Positions 35,357 through 44,874 are shown, counted from the stretch's first letter. The stretch is DNA of 64,000 nt from Lewinellaceae bacterium (GCA_016713985.1 JADJOD010000001.1:124001-188000), one strand, 5' to 3'. The notes: generated from the sequence alone by a model not told the origin. Made by a program: numbers and translations.

Positions 35357-36472
35357 ATGAGCACCCTCAACCGAAATCTCCTCTGGATGCTCGGCGCAGC
35401 GATTCTGATCGCCGTCGGCTTCTATTTTGCCGGCATTGTCACGTACATCCTGATCGCCTGGGTATTTTCGATGCTGGGCCGCCCAATCATGATCTTTTTA
35501 CAACGGCGGGTGCGTATCGGCCGGTATCACATGGGGCCGACCGGGGCGGCGATTCTCACCATACTGACCTTTTACGGGGTGCTTTTGGGCATCCTGATGG
35601 TTTTTGTGCCTACCATCGTCGGGCAGGCCAGGAACCTGTCGACTGTAAACTATGAAGCGCTTGGTGAAAAACTGAAGGGCCCGTTTTTCCACCTCGACCA
35701 GCAATTGCACCAGATCGGCCTGCTGTCGCCCGGCGAATCGCTGGCAACCAAAGTGCAGGAATTTTTGAGCACCTGGTTCAAACCAACCCTCGTGGGTGAC
35801 TTTCTCGGCAGTTTTTTATCCACCGCCGGCAATGTGGTGGTCACTTTCGCTTCCGTCACCTTTATTCTTTTTTTCTTTCTCAAGGAAAACAACCTTTTTC
35901 TCGAAATACTGCATGCCTTCGTGCCCAATGAACTGGAGCCGAAAGTGCGCCATGCCGTGCAAAAATCCAGCGAAATGCTGGTGCGTTATTTCGGCGGACT
36001 GGTGACGCAAATCTTTGTGTTTTCGCTGGTAGTCACGCTGTTGATGTGGTTTTCAGGCGTCGATAACGCCCTGCTGATCGGGGCATTCGGCGGTTTGTTC
36101 AACGTTATTCCATACGTCGGCCCCATCCTCGGCATCATATTCGGGGCGTTTATTACCATTTCTTCGAACCTCGACATGGAATTCGGCCTGCTACTGCCGA
36201 TGCTGATGAAAATGGCGGGCGCCTACCTGATCACCCAATTTATCGATAACAATTTTGTAGGCCCTATGATCTTTTCCAAAAGCCTGCAGGCGCATCCGCT
36301 TGAAATTTTTATTGTAACCCTGGTCGCGGCCCAACTCGGCGGCATCCTGGGTATGGTGCTGGGTATTCCGGTGTACACGGTGTTGCGCGTGATTGCGGGC
36401 ACTTTTTTCAGCGAATTCAAACTGGTGCAGCGATTGACGGAGGGACTCGACAAGGAAAAAGAAGAAACTTGA
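35357..36472 (+). CDS. AI-2E family transporter
   Basis: A 371-residue membrane protein with about eight helices and the AI-2E (TqsA/PerM) pattern, including SFVVTLLMW-like helices, ALLIGAFGGLFNVIPYVGPILG and the late DNNFVGPMIFSKSLQAHPLEIFIVTLVAAQLGGILGMVLGIP. Substrates of this family vary (autoinducer-2, ions). It is 18 bp after ftcD and may be cotranscribed. Confidence 0.85.
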   Translation: MSTLNRNLLWMLGAAILIAVGFYFAGIVTYILIAWVFSMLGRPIMIFLQRRVRIGRYHMGPTGAAILTILTFYGVLLGILMVFVPTIVGQARNLSTVNYEALGEKLKGPFFHLDQQLHQIGLLSPGESLATKVQEFLSTWFKPTLVGDFLGSFLSTAGNVVVTFASVTFILFFFLKENNLFLEILHAFVPNELEPKVRHAVQKSSEMLVRYFGGLVTQIFVFSLVVTLLMWFSGVDNALLIGAFGGLFNVIPYVGPILGIIFGAFITISSNLDMEFGLLLPMLMKMAGAYLITQFIDNNFVGPMIFSKSLQAHPLEIFIVTLVAAQLGGILGMVLGIPVYTVLRVIAGTFFSEFKLVQRLTEGLDKEKEET

Positions 36473-36526
36473 TGCCCGCATATAAAACCCTTACACAATT
36501 ATTACCCGCCTTTGGCGAACAACTGA

Positions 36527-36534
36527 TACATTTG
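36527..36534 (+). promoter_or_regulatory. -7 box TACATTTG for feoAB
   Basis: TACATTTG followed by CC matches TAnnTTTG and lies 51 bp before the feoA start. I see no convincing Fur box in the gap. Confidence 0.45.
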
Positions 36535-36585
36535 CCGTGTTTGGATTTTGTCTAAATACCACCACTGACTGAAACCATTCTGTTT

Positions 36586-36819
36586 ATGCAGCGCCGCTAC
36601 CGCACTATTTCCGAGTTAAAAATCAATGAAAGCGCACTCGCGATCGCTGTCACCGACCCTGCGCTGGCGGGAAAATTAACGGCCATGGGTGTATTGCCCG
36701 GCACCCGCATCGAACTGGTGCGGCCGGCGCCGTTTGGCAATGCCTATTATATCAAAGTAGACGGTGTTCGCCTTGCCCTTCGGGAAGAAGAGGCCGCATG
36801 TATCCTTTTGGAAGTATGA
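36586..36819 (+). CDS. feoA: Ferrous iron transport protein A
   Basis: A 77-residue SH3-like protein: TISELKINESA, LTAMGVLPGTRIELVRPAPFGNAYYIKVDGVRLALREEEA. It partners FeoB in Fe(II) uptake. Its stop codon overlaps the feoB start (ATGA), giving tight coupling. Confidence 0.93.
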   Translation: MQRRYRTISELKINESALAIAVTDPALAGKLTAMGVLPGTRIELVRPAPFGNAYYIKVDGVRLALREEEAACILLEV

Positions 36820-38981
36820 GCGACAGCCCGGGTAAACCCTTAAAAGTTGCCTTGCTTGGCAACCCCAACAGTGGCAAATCCACTGTATTCAATCAATTGA
36901 CCGGCCTTCGCCAGAAGACGGGTAATTTCCCGGGTGTGACCGTCGACATGAAAGAAGGGCGGCTGCGGTTTCCCAGCGGCTTCGACGCCACCCTCATCGA
37001 CCTGCCGGGTACCTACAGCTTGTACCCAACCTCCTCCGACGAAAAAATCGTCGCCGCAGTGCTGACCAATCCCAAAGACCACTATTACCCGGACGTGCTG
37101 GTTTACATCGCCGACGTCACCCATTTGGAAAAACACATGCTTTTGCTGACCCAGTTGCTGGACCTGGGCATCCCCGTGTTATTGGCGCTGAACATGTCGG
37201 ATACGGCGGCAGAAATGGGTATAAAAGTGAATATCGAACGTCTGGCCGGGCAGTTTCACATCCCCGTGGTGCCCATCAGCGGACGTACGGGAGAGAACAT
37301 TCAGAAATTGTTGCACGAACTGGAGCGGGTGTTAAAAAACGGCCAGCCTTTCGGACTGGGTGAAACCGCGTTTTATCCCCTGCGCGACCTTGAAAAACAG
37401 GTGGTTGATGACGTGCGCAAAAAATTGGGTATTGAAAATGCGTACCAGGCGCTGCTGCTGGCGCACCACCACAGCTGGTTGCCTTTCCTGCAAAAACACG
37501 AACGTGAAACCCTGGAAACCATCGTTCGGAACAAAGAATTTCATTCCCTGCGCGCACAGGTGGACGAAACGCTCGAACGTTATGATCGCTTCACCCCTAT
37601 CGTCCGGCAAACCATTCAGCAAGCGGGAAACGCCCCGGACACCCCTACCGACCGTATCGATGCCGTTTTGACCCACCGGGTGGGTGGCCCCCTGATTTTT
37701 TTCGGGGTGATGCTCCTCGTTTTTATGGCCATTTTTTTCGGCTACGACACCACCGGAGGCTGGGTGGAAAACACTACCGGCGCCCTGATCGACGGCCTGG
37801 CCGCATCGCTGAACGAGAGTTGGTTTTCTTCGCTGCTGACCAAAGGCGTTTTGCCGGGTTTGCAGGGGGTGCTCGTATTTGTGCCTCAAATCGCGCTGTT
37901 ATTCCTGCTCATCACCATTCTTGAAGAAGTGGGTTACATGGCGCGGGCTGTTTTTATTTTTGACAAAACCATGCGGCGTTTTGGCATGAACGGCCGGAGT
38001 ATCGTTGCGCTGATCGGCGGTGGCGCCTGCGCGGTACCCGCCATCATGGGCGCCCGCACCATCAGCAACTGGAAGGAGCGGCTCATCACCGTCATGGTTA
38101 CCCCATTTATCAGTTGCAGTGCGCGTATCCCCGTTTACTTAGTTCTGATCCCCGTAGCGCTGCCGACGAGCAGTTGGTGGACAAAAGCCCTGATATTTGG
38201 CGGCATGTATTTTTTCGGGTTATCCGCCGCTTTAGCCGCCGCTTATGTTTTTAAAAAAATCCTGCGCACCAGCGACCCTTCTTTTCTCGCCCTGGAACTT
38301 CCCGAATACCGCATGCCGCACTGGAAAAACGTGTGGCTGACCGTATGGGAAAAGGTGAAAGCATTTATCGCCGGGGCTGGCAAAATCATCTTTCTTATTT
38401 CGATCGCACTCTGGATTCTGGGCAATACGGGTCCCGATGGCGCATTGCTGGAGGCCGAAAACAAGGTGCGCGCCGAAGCGGCCCCCACAACTTCAAAGGA
38501 TGAACTGGACGACCGGGTAGCCGCAAAAAAATTAGAGGCTTCCTACGCGGGTATGTTAGGAAAAAGCATCGAGCCGGCCATCCGGCCGCTTGGGTACGAC
38601 TGGAAGATCGGTATCGCCTTGTTGTCGTCCTTTGCGGCGCGAGAGGTGTTCAACGGCACCATGTACACCATTTACAGCTTAGAAAGTGTGGGCGCACAGG
38701 AAGAAGAGGAGGCCGCCGACCAAAGTCCTTTCGAACGTTACGGCCGTCTGCGCCGGCAAATGACCAACGACCGGTTTGAAAACGGCGATCGTATTTACAC
38801 CTTCGCCACCGGCATATCGCTGCTGATATTTTACGCCTTAGCCATGCAATGTATGAGTACCCTCGCCGTGGTGCGCCGCGAAACCGGGTCCTGGAAATGG
38901 CCGGTTTTGCAGTTTTTATTTATGAGCGGACTGGCTTACCTGATCGCCTGGCTGGCTTATACCCTGCTTCCGAAAATTTGA
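36816..38981 (+). CDS. feoB: Ferrous iron transporter B
   Basis: A 721-residue protein. The N-terminal GTPase has G1 GNPNSGKST, G3 DLPGTYSL and G4 NMSD (about 1-170), followed by a helical domain and the membrane part with two Gate motifs (GARTISNWKERLITVMVTPFISCSARIPVY and the later SFAAREVFNGTMYTIY). An acidic insert (EEEEAADQSPFERY) sits in the late loop. The start at 36816 overlaps the feoA stop. Confidence 0.95.
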   Translation: MSDSPGKPLKVALLGNPNSGKSTVFNQLTGLRQKTGNFPGVTVDMKEGRLRFPSGFDATLIDLPGTYSLYPTSSDEKIVAAVLTNPKDHYYPDVLVYIADVTHLEKHMLLLTQLLDLGIPVLLALNMSDTAAEMGIKVNIERLAGQFHIPVVPISGRTGENIQKLLHELERVLKNGQPFGLGETAFYPLRDLEKQVVDDVRKKLGIENAYQALLLAHHHSWLPFLQKHERETLETIVRNKEFHSLRAQVDETLERYDRFTPIVRQTIQQAGNAPDTPTDRIDAVLTHRVGGPLIFFGVMLLVFMAIFFGYDTTGGWVENTTGALIDGLAASLNESWFSSLLTKGVLPGLQGVLVFVPQIALLFLLITILEEVGYMARAVFIFDKTMRRFGMNGRSIVALIGGGACAVPAIMGARTISNWKERLITVMVTPFISCSARIPVYLVLIPVALPTSSWWTKALIFGGMYFFGLSAALAAAYVFKKILRTSDPSFLALELPEYRMPHWKNVWLTVWEKVKAFIAGAGKIIFLISIALWILGNTGPDGALLEAENKVRAEAAPTTSKDELDDRVAAKKLEASYAGMLGKSIEPAIRPLGYDWKIGIALLSSFAAREVFNGTMYTIYSLESVGAQEEEEAADQSPFERYGRLRRQMTNDRFENGDRIYTFATGISLLIFYALAMQCMSTLAVVRRETGSWKWPVLQFLFMSGLAYLIAWLAYTLLPKI

Positions 38982-38995
38982 TTCCGGAATACCTG

Positions 38996-39415
38996 CTACC
39001 CCGCGCCGAGGTTTTCAAAACGCAATTCCTGTCCGCCTTCTTTCCAGATTTTGTCGCCCAGCAACTTCAGGGCCGGCAGGTCTTCGTCGAACACCCTGCC
39101 GAAAATGTTGCAACAATCCAGCAGTTGTCCCTTGCCGTAAAAAATACCCATACAGCCGGCAACTTTGTTCCGGGCCGGGTTTTTCACACCGATCACCACT
39201 TCGCCCGGTTCTGCAAAAATGGAGCAGTTTTCCTGTGGAATGTCCAGCACCGGCGCATCGCTGATCCATATTTCTTCTCCGGATACCCGGGCGTGATAAA
39301 ATACGGCCGAAAAGGGCAATGCGTTTAAAAAGGCTTGCCCCGTACGCAAGGCATCCGGATAGGTGTGGAAGCGGATGAGGTGCCCTTCTTTTGTTTTTAT
39401 TTGAAAGTTTGTCAT
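38996..39415 (-). CDS. DUF3830-like (cyclophilin-like fold) protein
   Basis: A 139-residue protein: LNALPFSAVFYHARVSGEEIWISDAP, ENCSIFAEPGEVVIG, CMGIFYGKG. These blocks resemble DUF3830, a cyclophilin-like family. No catalytic role can be assigned. Start 39415 (MTNFQIKTKEG) was chosen over the upstream extension, which has no homology-like content. Convergent with feoB, 14 bp apart. Confidence 0.55.
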   Translation of the reverse strand: MTNFQIKTKEGHLIRFHTYPDALRTGQAFLNALPFSAVFYHARVSGEEIWISDAPVLDIPQENCSIFAEPGEVVIGVKNPARNKVAGCMGIFYGKGQLLDCCNIFGRVFDEDLPALKLLGDKIWKEGGQELRFENLGAG

Positions 39416-39431
39416 TACTATACTTACTGCA

Positions 39432-40151
39432 CTACGGGTTATGGTCTTTTGTTTGTGCGCGTTCCAGTTTAATGCCCGCATGGTCCAAAAATTCCAGTAA
39501 AGAGCATTCGGAAACGCCCTCTACTTTTTCATTTTTGATTCTTTTGAGCACGCCACATTCATTGGAATGTTGCCACATATCCGCTACCATACCTACTGCC
39601 AGAAATATAAGCCCCAACACCAACCAATAAGTCTTGTTAGGGTCATTAGGTTTGTGGAGTGTCAGATAAAAAAAGTTGCCGATCAACTGGATTGAGGTGA
39701 CATATATGACATGAATCTCAGCGTGCGCAAGGTCTAACTTCCCCAATAGTTCCTTTGAAAAAAACCTTCGCCTGATTGAGTTGTAAATGTTGCGGAGAAA
39801 AAAAACGTTGTATTTCACGGACATAACGTCTTTCAAAAAAACCAGGGTACTGGTCTTCGGGCTAATAAATTTGTGCAAAACATGCCCAAGGGGATAGATC
39901 AGCAATTCTCCCAAAATATATCGATAAGCAATAAATGCGGTTGCACCCAACGACAGCGTTAGTATGACGGATATTACCGGCCCCAAGTTTTCGACAAGGC
40001 TTCTAACAAACAGATTGTCATTCAAATAAATAATACCCAATAACAAAAAACCGGAGTACCCGTAATTCAGAAATTTATTGAGTGATAATTTCTCAATCAT
40101 ATCAAAGAGGGGCTGGTAAGAATATTGAAAGGGCAGCATGACCAACGCCAC
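39432..40151 (-). CDS. Hypothetical membrane protein
   Basis: A 239-residue protein with about four to five hydrophobic helices (YSGFLLLGIIYLND, GPVISVILTLSLGATAFIAYRYIL, VTSIQLIGNFFYLTL, YWLVLGLIFLAVGMVADM) and a polar C-terminus. It is AT-richer than its neighbours. I do not recognise the family. It lies downstream of recA on the same strand with a 38-bp gap. Confidence 0.6.
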   Translation of the reverse strand: MALVMLPFQYSYQPLFDMIEKLSLNKFLNYGYSGFLLLGIIYLNDNLFVRSLVENLGPVISVILTLSLGATAFIAYRYILGELLIYPLGHVLHKFISPKTSTLVFLKDVMSVKYNVFFLRNIYNSIRRRFFSKELLGKLDLAHAEIHVIYVTSIQLIGNFFYLTLHKPNDPNKTYWLVLGLIFLAVGMVADMWQHSNECGVLKRIKNEKVEGVSECSLLEFLDHAGIKLERAQTKDHNP

Positions 40152-40189
40152 ACCACCCCTCTATTGTTGTTTTAGGAAAAGACTTTTAA

Positions 40190-41257
40190 TCAAAAATCCT
40201 CTTCCCCGTCGTCGCCTACGGCGACAGCGGCGGCTGCCGGGGTTTGTTTCACCGGCCCTGCGGACGCTTTTTCCTTGACTTTTTGTTCGATCTCAAGCGC
40301 GACTTCCGGGTTGTCGAGCATAAATTGCCGGGCGGCGTCGCGGCCCTGGGCGATTTTGGCGCCGTTGTAACTGTACCACGCGCCACTTTTCTGGATCACG
40401 TCAAAATCGGCGCCGAGGTCGATGATCTCGCCGGCTTTGGAAATACCTTCACCAAAGATGATGTCGAACTGGGCGATCCGGAAAGGCGGAGCCAGTTTGT
40501 TTTTCACCACTTTTACTTTCACCTGGTTGCCCACTACGTTGCCGTCTTTGTCTTTCAACGCCGCGCCGCTTTTACGGATGTCGAGGCGTACGGAAGCGTA
40601 AAACTTGAGCGCATTACCGCCGGTGGTTGTTTCCGGGTTGCCGAACATGACTCCGATTTTTTCGCGCAACTGGTTGATAAAGATGCAGCAGCAGCCGGTA
40701 CGACCGATGTTGGCCGTGAGTTTGCGCATGGCCTGGCTCATGAGGCGGGCCTGGAGGCCCATTTTTGAGTCGCCCATTTCGCCTTCGATCTCGGCGCGTG
40801 GTACGAGAGCAGCCACGGAGTCGATCACGAGGATGTCCACCGCGCCGGAGCGGATGAGGTTTTCGGCGATTTCGAGCGCCTGTTCGCCGTTGTCGGGCTG
40901 GCTGATGAGCAGGTTGTTGACATCCACCCCCAACGCTTCGGCATAAAAGCGGTCGAACGCGTGTTCGGCATCCACGATGGCCGCAATTCCGCCTCTTTTC
41001 TGGCATTCCGCGACGGCATGGATGGCAAGGGTTGTTTTACCGGAAGATTCCGGCCCGTAAATTTCAATGATACGGCCTTTCGGATAACCGTAGCAGCCGA
41101 GCGCCATGTCGAGACCCAGCGAACCGGAAGGGATCGTCTCTACTTCGATGGCTTGTTTGTCGCCGAGGCGCATGATGGTGCCCCGTCCGTATGTTTTGTC
41201 AAGGCGGTCTATGGTGGCCTGGAGGGTTTTGAGTTTACTGTCTCTATCGTCTGCCAT
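40190..41257 (-). CDS. recA: Recombinase RecA
   Basis: A 355-residue protein with Walker A GPESSGKTT, VDAEHAFD, IDSVAALVPRAEIEGEMGD, the L2 loop region INQLREKIGVMFGNPETTTGG and KVVKNKLAPPF. The C-terminal tail is acidic (GDDGEEDF). It carries out strand exchange and activates the SOS response. The start at 41257 (MADDRDSK) fits a strong upstream promoter; a further in-frame start at 41299 overlaps that promoter. Confidence 0.98.
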   Translation of the reverse strand: MADDRDSKLKTLQATIDRLDKTYGRGTIMRLGDKQAIEVETIPSGSLGLDMALGCYGYPKGRIIEIYGPESSGKTTLAIHAVAECQKRGGIAAIVDAEHAFDRFYAEALGVDVNNLLISQPDNGEQALEIAENLIRSGAVDILVIDSVAALVPRAEIEGEMGDSKMGLQARLMSQAMRKLTANIGRTGCCCIFINQLREKIGVMFGNPETTTGGNALKFYASVRLDIRKSGAALKDKDGNVVGNQVKVKVVKNKLAPPFRIAQFDIIFGEGISKAGEIIDLGADFDVIQKSGAWYSYNGAKIAQGRDAARQFMLDNPEVALEIEQKVKEKASAGPVKQTPAAAAVAVGDDGEEDF

Positions 41258-41296
41258 GGTCGAGGAAATATTTAAAGTGTGATCTGAAAGTGGGGA

Positions 41297-41325
41297 CAAA
41301 AATAAACAAAATGTTTTTATGTCAA
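41297..41325 (-). promoter_or_regulatory. recA promoter: TTG - 18 bp - TATTTTTG
   Basis: On the minus strand TTG (41325-41323, within CTTGACA) and TATTTTTG (41304-41297) are 18 bp apart, matching the Bacteroidota -33/-7 consensus, about 40 bp before the recA ATG. No obvious LexA palindrome is seen. Confidence 0.7.
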
Positions 41326-41367
41326 GTATTTGAAGGTATTTTTTTTACAATAATTTTAAAAGCATCT

Positions 41368-42039
41368 TCAAACGGGTCGATAAACCACTTTTTTGTTTGA
41401 AAAAAGGTCGCATTCGGCCATCCAAAAATACGTCAATTCCCGTATTTGCACGGTACCGAATTCGGAAAGTACGCCGGCGATTTCATCCGCCGAAGGGAAA
41501 TTTTTCAAAACGAGGTGTTGAGAGCCGTCGGCCAGCGTGCGCTGCTGGAAGGTGTTTCCCTGCTCGTCTTTTGAATATACGGGCGTGCTGCTGCCTTCCA
41601 CATAGCGGTTGTCGATAAATACGAGGCGGCTGCCGGGAAGCAGCACCTCCGACAAGCGGCCGAGTGCTTCTTTCAACCCTGCACGAGGAATATGCGACCA
41701 GATGAAACCGCCGAACAAGGCGTCGCAGCCGGCCGGTTTTTCGGATGGCCGGTAGAAATCCTCCTGCCGGAATACAACGGGGCAGGTGTATGATTTGTGC
41801 CTTGCGATCTCCAGTACTTCTTCACTGGTGTCGCCAGCGGTGATGGAAAGCGCCGTTTCGGCGATTTTTTGCGTCCAGTAACCCGTTCCGCAGGCGATTT
41901 CCCACACCTCGCGGCCCAACAAAGCCCGTTGCAGCACTTCCGCAAGTGTATGCAGATCATCCTCGCGCTCCGGTTTGTAATATATGGATTCGTATTCCTG
42001 TGCGCGGCGGCGGTAGTAGTTGATCAGGTCGGTGTTCAT
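41368..42039 (-). CDS. Class I SAM-dependent methyltransferase
   Basis: A 223-residue protein: N-terminal YYRRRAQEYESIY, motif I VWEIACGTGYWTQKIA, acidic D in TAGDTSEEVL, then CDALFGGFIWSHIP and LLPGSRLVFIDN. It looks like a small-molecule methyltransferase. The substrate is unknown. It is 110 bp from recA on the same strand. Confidence 0.85.
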   Translation of the reverse strand: MNTDLINYYRRRAQEYESIYYKPEREDDLHTLAEVLQRALLGREVWEIACGTGYWTQKIAETALSITAGDTSEEVLEIARHKSYTCPVVFRQEDFYRPSEKPAGCDALFGGFIWSHIPRAGLKEALGRLSEVLLPGSRLVFIDNRYVEGSSTPVYSKDEQGNTFQQRTLADGSQHLVLKNFPSADEIAGVLSEFGTVQIRELTYFWMAECDLFSNKKVVYRPV

Positions 42040-42185
42040 TCAGGACTTCTAAGTGAGCGGACAAAATTAATGATACTTGTTTCTTCGGAACATGCTGATT
42101 ATGAATAATTTGGATGGAAAAGATTTCCGCCCTACTACCTAATTTCAACGCAATGATAAATTTTTTTCAAATGATTTAATTTTGT

Positions 42186-43260
42186 GTTACCCTGGGTCAA
42201 CAGCCCTCCGACACGTCTTTTTACTTCATCCGCCAACTGGTGCGGGATCAATGCCGCAAGGATTTTGACTGCCTTTATCAGACTTATATGACGGTGATGA
42301 TCAATCTGGAGCGACGTTTTAATCTTCCGGCAGCCATTTATGTGGGTGAAGAAATCGTAAATATCACGCAACAGCAGGGGGGCGCCGGAAGCGGAAACGG
42401 AAGTCCGCCAGAACCGGAGCGCAAACAGATTGATTTTTCACTCACCCTCTCGATGGCCGACAAAGTAGTGGCCCACATAGACCCCGAAAAATGCCGCCAA
42501 ATCCTGTTCAACCTGCGCTCCAACGCGTTCAAATTCACGCCGGTCGGCGGGCAAATAGCGACAAAAAATTCCCTTGAAAACGGCCGTCTGCACCTCGCGG
42601 CCTCCGATACCGGCCCCGGTATCCATCCCGACGGCCTGCCCCACGTATTCGACCGTTTTTTCCAGACCACGCGCCCCGACAAACCTGCTGAAGGCGGCAC
42701 AGGTATCGGCCTCAATCTTTGCCAGGAGTACCGCCCGGTTGTTTGGCGGAACCATCGACGTGGAAAGCGCACCTGGCGAAGGTTCTGTTTTTCGGGTAGC
42801 GTTTCCGGTGAAGCCGGCGGATATGTACAGCGTCACACCAGTTTCGCACCCACTGTACAGCGAAACACCAGTTTCGCACCCACTGTACAGCGAAACACCA
42901 GTTTCGCACCCACTGTACAGCGAAACACCAGTTTCGCACCCACTGTACAGCGAAACACCAGTTTCGCTACCAGTTTACGGCGAAACTGGTGTTTCGCCGT
43001 ACAATAACAACGAGGGCGGCTCCAAACCGACCATCCTCGTCGTGGAAGACAATCCCGACCAAACCCTTCGACGAGGAAGAACTGCCGGTGCGCATCGAAA
43101 ACCTGCTGAAAAACCAGAAAGCCCGCCGGCTGCTCGAAAACCGCACGTACGATTCCATCGCACAAGTGGCCTCGAAAGTGGGCTACGACGATGCCCGCTC
43201 CTTTTGCGCAGTTTTAAAAAGCGGTTCGGGAAGTTGCCGTCGGATTATTTGGGCGGTTGA
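42186..43260 (+). pseudogene. Decayed hybrid histidine kinase / response regulator / AraC protein
   Basis: Remnant of a Bacteroidota hybrid two-component regulator. Seen in order are a segment I do not recognise (to about 42400), a HATPase domain (HIDPEKCRQILFN, SDTGPGIHPDGLPHVFDRFF, GGTGIGL), a frameshift near 42720, the end of the kinase (LFGGTIDVESAPGEGSVFRV), a linker built from a 30-bp repeat, the start of a receiver domain (KPTILVVEDNPD), a deletion joining it to the receiver end (KPFDEEELPVRIENLLKN), and an AraC helix-turn-helix (DSIAQVASKVGYDDARSF) broken again before FKKRFGKLPSDYLGG. The phosphoacceptor helix and most of the receiver domain are missing, so it cannot work as a normal regulator. 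Confidence 0.85.
42841..42960 (+). repeat. Four exact copies of a 30-bp hairpin repeat in the kinase-receiver linker
   Basis: The unit GTTTCGCACCCACTGTACAG + CGAAACACCA is repeated four times exactly, with degenerate copies on both sides (42818-42840 and 42961-42990). GCGAAAC-ACCA-GTTTCGC makes a 7-bp stem between units. The period is a multiple of three and codes VSHPLYSETP in the linker between kinase and receiver domains. Confidence 0.92.
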
Positions 43261-43278
43261 CGAAGGAGAACAAACCGC

Positions 43279-44445
43279 TCAATCCGCCACCACTGCTCCC
43301 GCTTCATGCCACGGCAAAATGCTCAAATCGCTCCGTTTTTGGCCTTCCTCGCCCCCGAAAATCAGGTAAAGCTGCGGGTTTTCGGCAGCGGCGGTTTTTT
43401 GAAAGGCAAGCAAATTGCGGGTAAAATCACTCGCGATGGTTTTTCCAGCTTTGATTTCGATGGCGCGAAGCCCACCGTTTTGCTCCGAAATCAGGTCTAT
43501 TTCCCGCTGGTTGTTGTCCAAAAAGAAATAAAAGGCGGGACTTTGGCCAATGTGCAGCCTCGCTTTGAGGAGTTCGGCCACGATGAGGTTTTCAAAAAGT
43601 GCGCCCTTTGCAAAATGCGATTCCAGTTGACTGGCTTGGTTGATGTTCAACAGCGAACAGGCGAGGCCCGTATCGTAAAAATACAGTTTCGGCGATTTGA
43701 TGATGCGCTTGTCGAAATTGCGGTGATAGGGCGGCAACAAGAAAATGATAAAACTTGCCTCCAAAATCCCCATCCACGACTTGACGGTTTTTGAATCAAT
43801 GCCCAAAACATTCCCTAGTTCCAAAAAATTGACCCTCTGGCCGACCCGGCCCGCGCAGGCCGAAAGGAACTGGCGGAACAGCCGCAAATCGCCCACGTTC
43901 AGCACCTGCCGAACGTCGCGCTCGACATAAGTGCGCACATAATTTGGGTAAAAATCTGTCGGCGCAATCCCTTTATCGTATAAACGCGGGTAGCTGCCCA
44001 TGAAAATCAGCTCCTCCGGCGACGTGGGTAACAGGACCGCCGAGGCCAGTTCCGGCATCGAAAAAGGCAGCAATTGCAGCATCCCGACCCGCCCGGCCAA
44101 GGATTGCGTGATGTTTTCGAGCAACAAAAATTGCTGCGAACCGGTCAAAATATACTCGCCCGCGTGCCCGCGTTGGTCGGTGTAATGTTTCAAATAAGGG
44201 AACAGCGACGGCACAAATTGCGCCTCATCGAGGATGACCCCATCGCGGTTGGACTGTAAAAAACCGTGCGGGTCGGCAGCGGCGAATGCGCGGTTTTCTT
44301 CCAATTCGAGGTTGATGTATTTGTAATCCGGGCGCAGTTGTTGAGCGAGTGTCGTCTTGCCCGATTGGCGCGGGCCGGTGATGGCGACAATGGGATATTT
44401 TTCCAAAAGCTCGGCGGCTTTGACCAATAAGGTGCGTGCAATCAT
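43279..44445 (-). CDS. AAA ATPase with DUF4143 domain (ATPase 1)
   Basis: A 388-residue protein: Walker A ITGPRQSGKTTLA, Walker B DGVILDEAQF, sensor ILTGSQQ, then a winged-helix-like part (NFLELGNVLGIDSKTVKSWMGILEASFII) and a DUF4143 C-terminus with a PD-(D/E)xK-like core (EIDLISE ... RAIEIKAGK). The family is widespread and mobile; functions are poorly known, some linked to toxin-antitoxin or defence contexts. It is the first of three on this strand within 5.5 kb, and its 3' end abuts an AraC remnant. Confidence 0.88.
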   Translation of the reverse strand: MIARTLLVKAAELLEKYPIVAITGPRQSGKTTLAQQLRPDYKYINLELEENRAFAAADPHGFLQSNRDGVILDEAQFVPSLFPYLKHYTDQRGHAGEYILTGSQQFLLLENITQSLAGRVGMLQLLPFSMPELASAVLLPTSPEELIFMGSYPRLYDKGIAPTDFYPNYVRTYVERDVRQVLNVGDLRLFRQFLSACAGRVGQRVNFLELGNVLGIDSKTVKSWMGILEASFIIFLLPPYHRNFDKRIIKSPKLYFYDTGLACSLLNINQASQLESHFAKGALFENLIVAELLKARLHIGQSPAFYFFLDNNQREIDLISEQNGGLRAIEIKAGKTIASDFTRNLLAFQKTAAAENPQLYLIFGGEEGQKRSDLSILPWHEAGAVVAD

Positions 44446-44534
44446 AGTGGCAAATTTCGGACAATTTTATACGGTTTCGGAATTAAATTCCAAAATTGTA
44501 TAAAAAAAATCAAGCCGGTCATTTTTTGAACTTT

Positions 44535-44708
44535 CGCCCCGCTAGGTCTTCCCGATGCCATCGGGACAGGTTATGACCCGGCGCACCCACGCGGGATGCC
44601 AGGCCAAGCCCACGCACTCCACCGTTCCGCCTGGTGAAAAACAAGCGCAGCAAATACAAGCAGGGTTGAGCATCTTCGGGTGCTCAACCCTGCTCCCTTG
44701 TATGGGGC
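44535..44708 (+). repeat. Hairpin repeat R, copy 1
   Basis: A ~175-bp element also found at 47007 and 48676. Shared blocks are GGCGCACCCACGCGGGATGC, CCGTTCCGCCTGGTGAAAAA and a hairpin AGGGTTGAGCA-TCTTCGGG-TGCTCAACCCT (44664-44693). It is directly followed by an AraC remnant. The three copies have no conserved ORF, so a structured RNA or DNA element is more likely than a gene. Confidence 0.85.
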
Positions 44709-44846
44709 GTATTGCTCGAAACCCGCGCCAGCGATTCCATCGCGCAAGTGGCCTCGAAAGTCGGCTACGACGATGCCGCTCTTTTGCGCGGACTTTCCGG
44801 CAGCGGTTCGGGAAGTTGATGTCGGAGATGATAGGAAGGAAAGCCT
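44709..44846 (+). pseudogene. AraC helix-turn-helix remnant, second copy
   Basis: SDSIAQVASKVGYDDA, then a frame change, then SFARTFRQRFGKLMSEMIG. This is the C-terminal end of an AraC-type regulator. It closely matches the tail at 43140-43260 in DNA and protein but diverges after the frameshift. It lies between repeat R copy 1 and the 3' end of ATPase 2. Confidence 0.8.
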
Positions 44847-44874
44847 AAACCAAGTTCATCTAAAACCTGCCGGC

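Noticed and set aside
42841..42960. Possible small CRISPR array (30-bp repeats)
   Set aside because: The 30-bp units follow head to tail with no unique spacers, stay in frame, and lie within a coding linker. No cas gene is nearby.
44535..44708. Repeat R as a small gene (an ORF running from 44555)
   Set aside because: The reading frame is not kept in the other two copies, while the hairpin is; copy 2 lacks the start codon.
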